From Takakia lepidozioides (Eukaryota; Streptophyta; Takakiopsida; Takakiales; Takakiaceae), in NCBI GenBank assembly GCA_030704615.1, contig CM060732.1:30921053-30985052 (forward strand): a stretch of 64,000 nt of DNA, in the 5' to 3' direction. The notes under the pieces were generated by a model. That model worked only from the letters and a program-made list of their open reading frames with translations, made no database searches and was not told the origin of the DNA. Positions 46,450 through 58,732 of this stretch are shown here, piece by piece; within the stretch, counting starts at the first letter, position 1; each line of letters begins with the position of its first letter. Position numbers and translations under genes: made by a program.

Positions 46450-49400
46450 TGGAGTACAGGAGCTAACGGGCATCCTGGAAGAAGTCCTGTCAGATTGTTC
46501 CCTGCCAAAATTCTGCACATAACATTTGCAGTCGTTAGAGGGCCAAGAAGACACAGGTGCGCTGATATGAGGGATAAAGGACAAAATGAAGGATGTCCAT
46601 TGAAGAAAGGAGAAACGGGCATTTGTTCGCTGGATTGCAGAACTCTTCTAGAAGAGAATACAACAGTGTCAGCCAACAGACACCCAAACTGGACTTCACA
46701 TTGCATTTTTATCCAGCAAGGTTCTAAAAACTTTTCTAAAGAGAAGAAAACCCTGGCCTTCGAGCAAAGCAAACTAGACAATCATCCGGAAGATATCTGA
46801 TATGCATATGAGCTGTTTTCTTTTTTCTGCAGATTGCCCAAAAAAGCTGTTGCTACCAGCTACTGTCTAGCCAAGCTCAAGATGTCCCTATGCCCCTGCC
46901 TCTTCCAGTGCTGGCATCTTCTGGGATCCATCAACCCCTGTCCTGATGTATTGAGGGTTTTTCAAGGATATTTGGGGGACAATTCAAGCTTTCATGATGC
47001 CACCATGGACTTCTTTGACCTTCTCCAGGGCTGCCAGGCTGGCACACCCATGCTGAGCATATCCGGACATCATGGCATTCCATGAGACTACATTTCATTC
47101 AGCTAATTGCCAACCCTTGGATTGCATCCCTCATGCCCCTGTTGTTTTCAGTCATTTCATTACTGCAATGAGTGCCCCTCCCCTGCTCCCAAATTAAACA
47201 GAATGAAGAGATTCCATAATGAGCAACACACAGACTCTATCTGGAGAGGCAGAAGAAACTACTGTATTCATTGGTAGCAAACCCAATCCTAAACGAGTTC
47301 CCACACGAAGGCTTGCAACAGATCAAAGCATTGTCTTACAAGTTCGTGAGGTTTGAAAGTTGAAGGATGCCCGTTGGAAAAGATCCCGCAAGCATTCGGT
47401 TGTCGGAAATAATCCTGGAACGTATCAATATAAAGTGCCCACTACTTAGATACATGGACAGAAAATGGTGAACTGGTACACTCGACTTCCTCAGGTGCTG
47501 GTGCGTTCGTTTCTATTTAGTTCAGATGTTCCTTCCTACTTCTTTGCTTCACTTTCCTGTATCATGTATCGTTCCCCATAAGCTTGTTGAGCTCCCCATG
47601 GACACCATTATCCTTCACCCCTAGAACGTCCCCTTCTACTGCGCGGAACACACCGATCAGAAAGCGCCAGCAGTCTAGCTTGCTCATTTATGAAGCATAA
47701 CATACTGTAATGGCACTCACAAATTCTTCAAGTTTTTCAGATTCGCAATAGCTTCTGGGATGCCGCCGGTGAAGGCAGTTCGGTTGATGACAAGGCTTTC
47801 CAGAAACTCGAGTTCCCTGACTGTGTACTGCGCAAGTCAGCCCTAACTCCTTCAGTCAGTGCACGGTGAGAACAGAGCACCATGAGAAAACACTGAAGAA
47901 ACCCAGCTCAGACTGATGAAAGATACAGGGAAAGAAAGTAGATGAGGTGCAAAAAGAGGCTTATTTCCACCACTGTCAGAAATTAGTAGAGGAAAAAAGA
48001 GGGCAACCATTTGGAAAGATAAAGTCTATGATCGTATACAGTCATCTAAGGTCACTAGTGCACAAGGGAGTCCAAAAACAAGCACCCTGTGTCAGTCATC
48101 TTCGTCATGGCCCCGAAGGCTGGAGGTACTCCGACTCCATCACACTGTAGCCCGCTTTCAAGTTTCTTCCCTGCTGGAAATTAGGCAAAGTTCAATCCAG
48201 ATTACTTCGACTTCAATTCAATAACTAGGGCTCAGGAGGTGACAAGACACTCACAGGGATATGACCTTTGAAGTCAGCGCCTTGCAGAGACCTGCGAGTC
48301 ACCTCACCCAGGCCCGGACCAATGCATATTATGCCACATGCAATATAGTTTCCTCTCAGACTGTGGGGCTTCCTCAAGTCCATTCCATGACCCATTTCGG
48401 CAAATTGGAGACCCCAATTGACAGTACGTACTTCATGAATTCAAACCCTTCCTAATGTTATCACGTAACTTCACTCAATAACGGTCACAGTTAGATCCAT
48501 GACATTAGAGTCATGTGCAATGAACTGGATAACTCCTACAACTACTGCAATGCACAGCTACTGATTGTATGCAGGTACGATTCCCTTCCAGCAGTGCCAC
48601 GAGACTATATCAATAGCAACTTTATATAAACTACAATATGGACAGTTCTAAGCTTTCCCAAAGATGCATCTCTGATGCAGAGCCAAATGCTCGCAAGGTT
48701 CCCTAAGATGGAAAATCTTCACATCAGAGAGTCTTGTACAACCTAGCGAAATTGCACTAGACACTGAGGAGTTTGCTGCATATAGACACAGCATTAAGAA
48801 ATCATGCACTCATACTCCCGGTATATAAAGTTGTACACGTTATATTCGGCAAGTTTTTTTCCTCTCTCTCAAGGTCGAGCACTCGAGACACAAGCGCAAG
48901 TACTGAATCTTTTACAGAACTCAGCAATTTGATGTTCCAACTTACAGCCCAGTAATCGCCGTCTGGTTTTCGTTGCAGGTAACACCCTGCCACTCTGAGC
49001 ATATAAGGGTCTTGTGAGAGTCCCATGAACGCAAGGCTTCGGGTTTCTCCAATGCAGTCTTGAAAATCAAAAGCGTGTTCGCTGTGCAAAGAAGAGTTCA
49101 AAGAGAGATCAGTTATCTAGAAGAATATTTCAAATGTTGGATCTACAATTCTGTCTGCCACAATCCCCTGCAACGGCTGACATTGATAGAGATATCATGT
49201 GCAGGCAGGCTTTGACATAAAAAAAAATTCTTGCAATCAAATATAGGCATTCAGGTTGAAACATATATGCTCGAGATCAGAATATTACATTCGAGGAAAG
49301 TATTTATCACGTCGTGCAGATCTCATTAATGAGCTAAGAGCTCCAGAAGCTAAACTATCTAGTTACCTTGCGATTTGAGGTCGGCTGAAGCGCAGCTCAG

Positions 49401-49472
49401 ATGCAATGCCAACAGTAAAGGTATATACAATAACATCGCCACCATCACTCTTGGTGGCCTCTTCGCTCCCAT
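46450..49472 (-). CDS. Signal peptide and N-terminal LRR exons of the giant LRR/proline-rich gene
   Basis: Exon 1 (49367-49472) starts MGAKRPPRVMVAMLLYIPLL and ends in ALHLSCASA, a strong secretory signal peptide. Exon 2 (48946-49081) is an LRR N-terminal cap: LLIFKTALEKPEALRSW, then CSEWQGVTCNENQTAITGL, with the paired cysteines and WxGVxC of plant LRR proteins. Exon 3 (48255-48291) continues SLQGADFKGHIP. A probable exon near 48090-48148 encodes PPAFGAMTKMTD. 47721-47827 encodes LEFLESLVINRTAFTGGIPE and ends NLKNLKNL. 46450-46512 (63 nt) encodes ILAGNNLTGLLPGCPLAPVL and splices in phase 2 into the first micro-exon at 45735. The junctions around 48090-48150 are not resolved. The product is an apoplastic or plasma-membrane LRR protein; LRR-extensins are the nearest concept I know, but the proline motif here differs. 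Confidence 0.72.
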
Positions 49473-51027
49473 GGTTAAAGTCCTTTTTTTATCTGCTCGG
49501 CCAGGCATGATGTGCAGTATCTTAAAGGTTTTTCCCATACAAAGTAGAAGTTGGCTCAAAAGACCGTCGAAGTCCTTGACTTTTCTGTCACTGAGCACTG
49601 TTTGACATCATAGAGGTCATGTTCTACCACCATGCTCAAGTCTAGTACATAACACAATCAAATTCTCAAAAATGCATAAGGGCTTAATTCCTGAAAGTTG
49701 TGACTCCTTATTCTACAGCTACAACTCCACTGTGATGCAGCATAGATCTTGTAGACCGTGCAGATAACTCTGATTCAGAGTTCGTTTGCGAGTAACATAT
49801 CCTCTTACTATCATCGAAGCGATCTTTACTTTACACAGAGTGTGTCGGGAGTGAGCTTAGGTGGAAATTCGGCTGACGATCAACGGGGTAACGTACCGTG
49901 AAAGACGGCGTCCGAAGCTCAGAAGTCTTGAATATCGCGTAAGCTTACATTCATAAAATCTAATAGAGTGTAATTCCCTGCTTGCAGTACTGAAACGGAG
50001 AGGAGGAGGACAGCTCGGGGATATGGTCGAATACGCCTCTCGAAGGGATATAACTGATCCGTCCCTGAAGTGATTGCCCCAATCCACACCGATCACTGTA
50101 CATTCTCGAATCCTCCAGCACCTGAGAAGCTAGAGACAGCCAGAGAGTTTCTCAGACTCGATTAAGGTCCAAAGACACAGAAATTGCGAAGGCGCTGCGT
50201 TTGGAACAGGTAGAATTCAAATGTGAGCATTCCGTTCTAGCTGATCCATTAGATCGAGCGGCCGCCTACTTAGTCTAGATAAGCCCCAAGTTTATAAGAA
50301 GGTGGAGATAGACCGAAGCTGCAGGCAGCTACCAAGGACGAGGGAGCATTGCGAGCCCGGGAGACATAGTGAAGGGGCGTGATGAGAGTGGAAGAGAGAG
50401 AGGCAGGAGGGAGAGGGAGAGAAAGGGTGGTTAGTGACTGGGACAAGAAGATCGGGGGCAGCCGCCACCCCAGCAGCTTCACCGTTAATACTCCAGTAAC
50501 GGTCTTCTTCTTACTGATCATCCAGAACCGTCCACTCTTGCTACCACTCAGCTTTGAACCTTGCACCTCACGAATCAATCCTACGCACCGCAATTCATTC
50601 ATCCAGTTTCTTTCCTTTTCTGCCCTCTCTAAAATGGATGAATGTTCACGGCCCGACCGACTGCCGGTCAAGATCAGAAACTTATTAGGTTTAGGGTTTT
50701 GTGATGCTCGCAATTTGCCTAGGGCGTAGAGTCTCCTTCCTCTACCTGTTTTGGGGGACTGTAGCAGGCACGAGCAGGAGCTAAGCTAGGAAGATGGGAT
50801 CTGCCCGTAGAGGACGTGTCGAGTTTTCCAATCGCAGAAACACTCTCTCTTGCACATCTCCGTAGGCACGTCGGTCTCTCACCTCTGTACAGAGGTGAGA
50901 GATGAATCTGAGTACAGAGGTGAGAGATGGATCTGAGTAGTAGACTTAAATGTACTACATAGATGTGGTTAAATGCTGGTTGCCCCTGGTGCGAAAAGCT
51001 TCTTCATGTTTTCCGCTTTGATCTTCT
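49473..51027. promoter_or_regulatory. Divergent promoter region between the LRR gene and PDF-PPR locus 3
   Basis: This 1.5-kb region separates the minus-strand LRR gene from the plus-strand locus 3. At 50687-50700 is 'aggtttagggtttt', a telo-box-like word. 50380-50440 is a purine-rich GAGA stretch. Two overlapping ORFs of 147 (minus) and 116 (plus) codons at 50270-50729 show no recognisable domain and I treat them as chance. Confidence 0.4.
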
Positions 51028-54000
51028 ATGTTGGGAGAGGCCATGCCCAAGGCGCTGTCTTCCCCTTGCGGAGGATGGGTGGGAGTTCTCAGATCATGCT
51101 GTAGGATAATGGTTCAAGCTGTGGGGCGGAAATGGGAGTCCACCTTTGCAGTGGCGGGCCCGAGACCCTTCCAAGTGAGGGTTGTCACACCTCCCCAGCG
51201 TCCAGAGGAACTGAAAAGAGGTATAGCATTTAACTATTTGCTTTATTTTCAGCGTTTTCAGTTGTGTTCGCGGCTCCAAATTCTGTACGAAGAAGTCCAT
51301 GAGGTGAGGTTTGTCTGTTATTTCTATCCGGATACGCAGATGTGAGGACAATAATTGATGTAAGGACTGGGGGTGATACCATGCTATAAACACAACACAT
51401 CGCTTCCAGTAGTGCTCTGGTCTTCAATTTGACACATGTGGTGTGATTGGACTGCCAGTCACACCACTTGCTTGCGTGTCAGTGAGAGTGAAAGAGAGAA
51501 ATTGAGTCCGCTGGGGCCCAAAAGACCCAAGGGACATAGGACAGAACCATAGAAGTCTTTGGCACGCTGACAGAACAGAATCAGAGAGTGATGTAGGGGA
51601 AGCCTATACTAGCATTATCCAGTGCAAATCAATACGCCCAAAACAATTTTTGCAGCAGTCCATGTCAGATACTTTGCAGTGGTTGGACCACAGGTCTGAT
51701 AAGGTGAGGCTGTTGACTGCTCTTTCTACCCAATTGTTGGTAAGGAACGGCCCTTTACGGCGATGTATTTTTTGTTTTAAGTTTCTCTGATTAGTTACGT
51801 CTTCGTCACACCTGCTGAAGGGGTGAAATATATGTTATGCCACAATGGCATTGAAGTTGGTATTCTTAGAAAGTAGCATACTGCCGTTTGAAGCATTGCT
51901 CGTGCAGCTGTGTCGGTTGTATGCTGGTATATACAAGGCAGTATGATTTCTTAGCTGCAGATCCGCAGTGTTTACAGACGATTCCAAAATCAGCACACTT
52001 TAGCCATAAGCGGACAGAGATTGAGAACTCGTCAAATCCTCATAGGGTGATAGCAGACCTAGCTACCAGGACACAAAGTCATGCACAATGGAATGTTGGA
52101 TGGATATCAGAGTACAGGTCTACCCCCGTTATGAAGGTTGGATCTCCCTCGTATTTTCAAGACTGGAGTCCAGATCATTGTGGGATTGTCCATTTTCATG
52201 GAATGACAGACTCTGGCGATATACATGCTGTGGAGGAATGTGAGTATCATAGTCTGGCTTCCAGGGTGGGTTGGCCACCCGCTCCTCGGTATCTTCTGCA
52301 GCATCTGTCATGTCTGTGATGTTTGTAGATAATTGTGTGCATGAGCCAACAGAGTGACATGCATAAATTGTTATCCAAAACCAATAGCAATGGTAGTTAG
52401 AGACTCTCACATAGCAGTTTTCATGATCTTGGAGTCCTTGAATGCAGTTAATACAGTGAGCGTAGAATCCCTCTGGCAGGAGTTCTTCTCAGATCCTTCA
52501 CAGTGGTGGGACTACAGGTCCTTAAAGGTGAGGCTATCTTAACTGTAGCTTTTCAGGATGATGTTTTGTGGACTGTGATATTGTATCTCCACCCACGTAA
52601 CTGATGAGATTTTTCTGTGCAAAGGTATCATAAGCGAAACTTCATGTACATGTCAGCAGGTCTTCCCTTCTTGTTAGGAGGGGATGGAAGTAGGTTGTTC
52701 TAGGTTGTTTCCTGTTACTTGAGAATTGCTCGGAGCTCGGAGATTTGGCAGTCGTAGTATGGTCTGTGTGAGGTTGTGGTTGAAACTATGCCTGCTCAGC
52801 TGCAATTTTTATTTTATTTTCAGAAAAGTCCAGGATCACCAGACTTCAGAAATAAGCATACAAAGGAGATCCTTTGGATTGAGAGTTGGTCGACTCCTCC
52901 TTGGGTCAAAGCAAAACTCCGTGGCTGGACACAAGGTCAAGCACAATGCGATGGTGGACGGATAGCAGAGCATGGCTCCAATTCTGTTTTGAACACTGGA
53001 GCTCCATTTGTGTTTCAAGATGAGAATCCAGACTATGGTCGAAAAACAGACTCTGGTGAAACACGAGCTGTGCAGAAATGTGAGTATCACCCCCTATCAG
53101 TCAGGCCTGAAGGGTGGCCTTCGCCACCACAAGGTTCTTCAGTATTTTCTGCAACCTCTTTAATGTTTAGGTGTGTTTGTTTGCCGCTTGTGTGCATGAG
53201 GCAGAGAAAGAGCCCAAAGTAACTAGAGAATATCCAAAAGCGACAATTCGCCTCCTCAGTAGAAACAGGGGAATTGGCAGCTGGCGAAGTTCTCAAGGTT
53301 TTACATTTGTTGCACACAGGTCAATCAATGAGCATAAAACAGCTTTGGCAGGAGTTCTTCTTAGACCCTTCACTGTGGTGGGACAACAGGTTTGATAAGG
53401 TGAGGCTATCTTCCTTCAAGAACTAAAACGTTTGTCAAAGTTAGGGACTGTCACTGGAATTAAGATGTTGGTTGACTTGACTAGTAATGATTTTCTCTTC
53501 CTCACGAGAAAGCAGCAAAAAGAAATGTTACTGATTCCTTGTCATCATGTGCAGCGGGTTGTTTGAGTTTGTTCTTGGTACTGAAAGGATGCTTGAAACA
53601 GTTATAGCCTGCTCTATGGGAAGCTGTGATCACTACTCAGCTGCACTGATGGTTTTCACAGAAAGGTCCAAGCTCACCAGACTTCAGGCATAAGCTCACA
53701 AAGGAAGTCCTGTGGATTGAGCATTGGTCAAACCCTCATTGGGTGAAAGCAGAGCTAGCTTCCATGATACGAGCACAATCTGATGATTGTTCTGATGTCG
53801 ATGGACACGATGGAATTCTAGACAAAGATTATAGCGGGTATTCTCTTGATAATATTGGAGTACTGGTACATTATTTGTATAGTAGATGACTGCCTATAAC
53901 CCTATTGATATATATAGTTAGAGCCGGTCCTCCTGAGGAAACTTTTATGTGAAGTATTATTCCAAGTAAATGACTGCAGTGGTTCCCTAACCTTGGTTAT

Positions 54001-55622
54001 GCAAGAAACTGCTCGGCATGAGATGTTTATTTTAAGTATCGAAGAGCTTTGTGATATTAAGGTGAGAGGTTGAGTGTTAAGGGGTTGTAACTAAAGTTTG
54101 GATGAAGAGTTTTTGCTTTGAATCAGATATCAGATGTTATGTCAATATGTTCTCACCCTTATCAGGTGTTTGATCATGCAGAATGGCAGGGTTGAATCAT
54201 GCACATACATGCAGCAGAGGAAGCACTACAATCACCGAAAAAGCACCAAGAGCGGGAAACCCATCTGACACTTTTTGGGATGTGAGGCCACCATACAAGG
54301 CAGGCCGGCTCAAAGTGGCTCTGCATATTTTGAACCAGCGAGGCATTCAAGCAGACTCCAACACTTACGCCAGTGTGTTGCAAGAGTGCATCAACATGAA
54401 AGACCTAGCAGAAGGGAAACAGGTGCATGCCCACATCATCCAAAGTGGATTCAATGCAAACACTTTTCTACTCAACACTGTTGTAAACATGTATGCCAAG
54501 TGCGGGAGTGTAGGGGATGCACGCCAAGTGTTTGACAAAATGCCTGAACGAGATATGATGACCTGGAATATAATGATAGCAGGATATGCCAAGCATGGGT
54601 ATGGTAGGGAGGCTTTCAAGATCTACGAGCAAATGCAATGGGAAGGGATAAAACCGAACAGGGTGACTTTCGTTTGCATTCTCAATGCTTGTGCCAGCCT
54701 AGGGGCCCTGGGAAAGGGCAAAGAGGTCCATGCTGACATCATGAAAGCTGGAATTGAGTCACATACTCATTTGGAAAATACCCTTGTTAACATGTATGCG
54801 AAATGTGGGGACTTTAGGGGTGCATGCCGTGTATTTGACAATATGGCTCAACGAGATGTGGTCTCATGGACTGCAATGATTGCAGGATATGCTCAACATG
54901 GTTGTGGTAGGGAGGCTTTTGAGATATATAAGCAAATGCAATGGGAAGGTGTGGCGTCAAACAAGGTCACATTCGCCTGCATTCTCAATGCGTGTGCCAG
55001 CCTAGGAGCTCTAGAGAAGGGCAAAGAGATCCATGCTGACATCATCAAAGCTGGAATTCCGTTAGATAGGAATTTGGAGACTACCCTTACTGACATGTAT
55101 GCCAAATGTGGAAGCATGAAGGATGCACATCAAGTGTTTGACAACATGGCTAAACGCGATGTGGTCACATGGAGTGCCATGATCTCTGGATATGCCCAGC
55201 ATGGGTGTAGTAGGGAGGTACTGCAACTGTTCGAACAGATGTGGCAGGAGGGTCTGAAGCCAGACAGTATCATCTTTCTATCTGTTCTCTCTGCATGTAG
55301 TCATGCAGGCCTAGTGGATGAAGGTCATCACTATTTTGCTTCTATGAGTCGACATCATGGCCTCAAACCAACAAAGGAGCATTTTGCCTGTGTGGTGGAC
55401 CTTCTCAGCCGTGCAGGGCGATTGGATGAGGCAGAGGACTTAATTATCAATATGCCGATCAAACCAGATGCTTCAGTATGGGGTGCCTTGCTTGGGGCCT
55501 GCAGAATTCATGGTGGTGTGGAGGTGGCAGAACGGGCAGCGAATTACCTTCTCAAGTGTGATCTGCAGTGCGCTGTACCTTGTGTACTTCCATTGAACAT
55601 CTATGTTCCGACTAGCAGGTAG
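51028..55622 (+). pseudogene. PDF-PPR locus 3: three PDF units and a PPR part lacking its DYW
   Basis: Exon 1 (51028-51220, 193 nt, phase 1, MLGEAMPKALSS) matches exon 1 of loci 1 and 2 in length and phase. Unit 1 (about 51632-51703, and 51978-52239) is degenerate: SMSDTLQWLDHRSDK, then SAHFSHKRTE, and its first exon does not join exon 1 in frame. Units 2 and 3 are good: 52457-52527 + 52824-53079 (LWQEFFSDPSQWWDYR, SPDFRNKHTKEILWIESW) and 53320-53399 + 53662 onward (LWQEFFLDPSLWWDNR, SPDFRHKLTKEVLWIEHW). The last PDF exon can end at a stop (53887-53889) or use a donor at 53838 (GTATTC, phase 2) that joins 54182 in frame with the PPR exon (54182-55622). That exon has three PLS triplets and an E region but stops at 55620-55622. 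A remnant of the DYW HSE segment (EKLALAFGL) follows at about 55630-55689. The N-terminal PDF part may still be a functional OSB-like gene. Confidence 0.65.
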
Positions 55623-55689
55623 GACGAAGGATTTCCTCTTTGTCATCTGATTGAGAAGCTGGCGCTTGCATTTGGGCTCACTGGCTAAA

Positions 55690-56361
55690 TCCACACATTG
55701 AGGAAGGTCAGAGATTGTCTGGGAAGTCATTGACGCTTCCATTCGATCTCACAAAAGCTACATAGGAAAGAAACACTCCAACAGTGGAAAAGTTCTCTAT
55801 TCGCTAGTTGTTCACGGATTCCTTGCCTGTCTGTATCATAACAAGGCTAGGGTGTATTGTAATGTTGCATTGAATGTAATTAGAGTTATTAACAGATTGC
55901 AGTTGCCATCTCCATCTCCACAACAACACTCCATGAAACACATTTCAGAGCCCTCTTAGGGCATCCATTAGCCCGGAACTCGAACAGTTTAATTCCAGGT
56001 CCACGACCGGTCATACGCATGTTGAAAACTGTTCTATTTTATGGATTGGGGTGGCAGGTAGCATTCATATGGGTGAAACTCAGTGGATGTATTGTACAAC
56101 CGCTATAGATAGACACGTTGAGCATCACCAACATCATCACCAACATCATTGAACGATGGCTGTAAATCTGTCTGCCATCTGAGCACAAGATGGCTGTTTA
56201 CAGCTTCATTTAAATCTTGGTTTCTGTAATGTGCTGGAGTATACAAGTATAGGTCACCAATGCTTTTGGGAGTCTGATAGGAAGCATACACTCTACTAAA
56301 TGTGGGAGGACTTAATAAGAAACAGCTCCAGTTACTTCATTTCTGAGGTACAGCCTGTGGC
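55690..56361. other. No gene recognised
   Basis: Intergenic sequence after PDF-PPR locus 3. I see no coding exon, and only imperfect short repeats (catcaccaacatcatcaccaacatc at about 56124-56148). Confidence 0.4.
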
Positions 56362-56625
56362 ATGCTTTGGACAAGTGGGGAAGTTTCAACGGCTTGTACA
56401 ACATTCGTAGGTGGGTTTGTTGTTGCCTTTGCAAAGGGCTGGAGGCTGACACTGGTGATGGTGGCAACAATGCCTCTCGCAGGTGGCACCATGTCAATGA
56501 CGATGTCAAAATGTCAAGCAAAGGATAGCTTGCTTATGCTGAGGCAAATCGCAAGGAATGCAGGGGTGAGAGTGTTTTACTCCCAACTTTGCATGCAGGG
56601 TAGCTTATTCAGATAATGTAAGTTG
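56362..56625 (+). pseudogene. ABCB (MDR-type) transporter transmembrane fragment
   Basis: The frame reads TTFVGGFVVAFAKGWRLTLV followed by VMVATMPLAGG and MSMTMSK. This is the highly conserved transmembrane-domain segment of plant ABCB/MDR exporters (typically FIGGFVIAFxKGWLLTLV and a following A-M-S motif). Only about 60 codons are recognisable. There are no neighbouring exons for the Walker motifs, so it is a transposed or decayed exon. Confidence 0.6.
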
Positions 56626-57307
56626 ACAGAGCAGCTTGCTATACAATCTCATGGTTGGGAACATTTCAGTGCAGAAAAATGTACTAAGAAGTAGTGCACC
56701 CTCCAGTTTATACCATTTAGATGAATTGTATCAGTGTGCTAGTGGAACACCCAGTGTTTGTCTTTGGCAAGTATTCATCACATTTTGCTGTGATAATTGA
56801 TTCTCTTCTCTCTCCTTCAATTTGAACTGCCTTGCATCCACAATGCTGGAGGCACTCCACCTTTGGGAAGAAATCACTTGGTTCTGTGGTTCAAAGATTT
56901 TTGCCATCGTGCCAGTAGTTCCATGTTCAATTTTTGTGTGTCCTTAGGCCTCCCACTGACGCGAACCCTTACTTCTTGCTCTCTTTGTTCAAATAGTGAT
57001 GCTACAAATCATCCTCAGCAGAGATGAGTTGGAAGCAATAGTTTCATGCTTGGTTCACCATATATTATTTTGCAGAGTCAATCTCCTCTAGATATAGAAG
57101 TATAAGAAGAACAGAATGGAAAGCAGGAATCAGCGTGAGTAGAAGCTGAAATGGCAGCTATCTGTGACGAAGGAGAAGTAGGCATGTATGATTCCTGGCG
57201 GCATCGAGCAGTTGAGGACACAGCAGGTGTCTCTCTAGCACACCTCAACGGTAAGTAGACAAAACCTCCCTGATACATGCGGAAGTGCCCCGCGGCCTGG
57301 AATTGTG
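56626..57307. other. No gene recognised; 3' flank of GT29 gene
   Basis: No convincing exon is seen. The right part is probably the 3' UTR of the minus-strand GT29 gene. Confidence 0.4.
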
Positions 57308-58732
57308 TTAACGGTAGAGCTGAACGCGAGGCAGGTGAATGCCAGAAGCCTTGAGAAAATGTGGGATGGCGGACTTGGAGGTTTTGAGCAGATCATTATA
57401 AAACATGAACTCGCCCTCAACATCGTAACTGAGCTGGGATGCATTTAACAAGTCTTGCTTAATCTTCCCAGGGTTTTTTGACCAGACATCATAAGTTTGC
57501 AATTCTTGAGTTGCCATTCCACTGAAGCCAAAGAGATCCACCCTGTTACAGATGCTCAAGGCGAGGACCACTGCTTGCATGCCAATGGAGTGGGTAACAG
57601 ACGTACGGTTCCAACTGTTGGCTGCTAATTTTGTGGTTGCAATGAAGTGCTTGAGAGAGTACCATCGTGCAAGTCTGGTGCACATCTTGTCGAATAGAAC
57701 GTCCGTGATTATGACAGGGTATTGGTTTGCGAAGTTGCAGACAGCAACATCCATGTAATACTCGGGAGTCAAGACCGAAGCCACAATCGGCACTCGCGTC
57801 ATGTAAGGTTGGCAACTGCATGTGAAACCCCTGCTTGCGCAATCATGTAGAAAATATTCATGTAAAAACAGCAAGCTACACTTCTGCCCCACAAACTTCT
57901 CGAAGCCTCGTGTTTCAGCGTAGTTCAGTCGTACTACCATCTCATGCGAATCAATGTAGCGACCGTAGGATTTATTGAACAGAATCCCACTGTTGCCAAC
58001 CACAGCACATGAATTGTAAGGCCGGTTAGAATCAACACTTTGTTGCAGAGTCTTGGATGCATACTCGTCGATGCGTTTCTTCACACTTTTCAAGAGGTCT
58101 CGCACTGTGAAGGAGTGAAACCAATCGAACTGCTCATTGTTCGCCGTTGTCAACAGTCGGTGGAACTTGGTCCAGTAAGGGATATATCTCATATCGTCCA
58201 GAGGTCGTGGCAAGGCAGACAGCTTAGCCTTCTCTTCGTTGCAAGCTTTCACTCTGTTTGGAGCAGCTCCACGGCCACGGAACTGTATATGTTGTGCCGC
58301 CTCGCATATATCTGGCAGCTCGCTAGGCCTCGAACTTGCATCAAGAAGTCTCTTTACTTTTGCCTGTTCAAATGGAATTTTTGGAGAAACTGACAATGAC
58401 GACAGCTGCCCGTGAAAGCTGCTACCACGAGGATGAGGATGACTACCCGGATTCCACCATAGCTGCAAGGGTCTAGGGAAATCTATTGCCAGGATTTGTT
58501 CTCCTTGCATGTAACAGGTTGCGGCATATACCGTGGCTGCGATTAAGAGTAGGCTGACAATTACAGCTATCGGCGAGCCAGGATGCAATTTCCAATGGTT
58601 AGAGGCGCTCCAGAAGCAACGTGAGTCAATAGATTTCTTCTTCCTCATACTACGACCGCAAAAGCAACGCCTTGTGGATCTCGGAGGTGATTTCTTTGCC
58701 GTCCCCGGCACGCTTGGCTGCTCCTTTCCCAT
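57308..58732 (-). CDS. GT29 sialyltransferase-like protein, 474 residues
   Basis: This is a single-exon type II Golgi membrane glycosyltransferase. A cytosolic basic tail (residues 1-50) is followed by one membrane span (about 52-74, [18 protein letters not shown]), a stem, and the catalytic region. Sialylmotif L is at 241-290 ([26 protein letters not shown]) and sialylmotif S at about 372-404 ([26 protein letters not shown]). Plants lack clear sialic acid. Their GT29 proteins (the SIA1/MGP2 and GALT29A groups in Arabidopsis) are linked to pollen-tube and cell-wall pectin or arabinogalactan synthesis, possibly using Kdo, Dha or galactose donors. The length matches what I recall for the SIA1 type. 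Start and stop are clean and the gene looks intact. It diverges from the MOCOS-like gene. Confidence 0.88.
   Translation of the reverse strand: MGKEQPSVPGTAKKSPPRSTRRCFCGRSMRKKKSIDSRCFWSASNHWKLHPGSPIAVIVSLLLIAATVYAATCYMQGEQILAIDFPRPLQLWWNPGSHPHPRGSSFHGQLSSLSVSPKIPFEQAKVKRLLDASSRPSELPDICEAAQHIQFRGRGAAPNRVKACNEEKAKLSALPRPLDDMRYIPYWTKFHRLLTTANNEQFDWFHSFTVRDLLKSVKKRIDEYASKTLQQSVDSNRPYNSCAVVGNSGILFNKSYGRYIDSHEMVVRLNYAETRGFEKFVGQKCSLLFLHEYFLHDCASRGFTCSCQPYMTRVPIVASVLTPEYYMDVAVCNFANQYPVIITDVLFDKMCTRLARWYSLKHFIATTKLAANSWNRTSVTHSIGMQAVVLALSICNRVDLFGFSGMATQELQTYDVWSKNPGKIKQDLLNASQLSYDVEGEFMFYNDLLKTSKSAIPHFLKASGIHLPRVQLYR

Noticed and set aside
50270-50729. Overlapping 147- and 116-codon ORFs
   Set aside because: No domain, low complexity, and they sit in a GC-rich promoter-like stretch; chance frames are likely.
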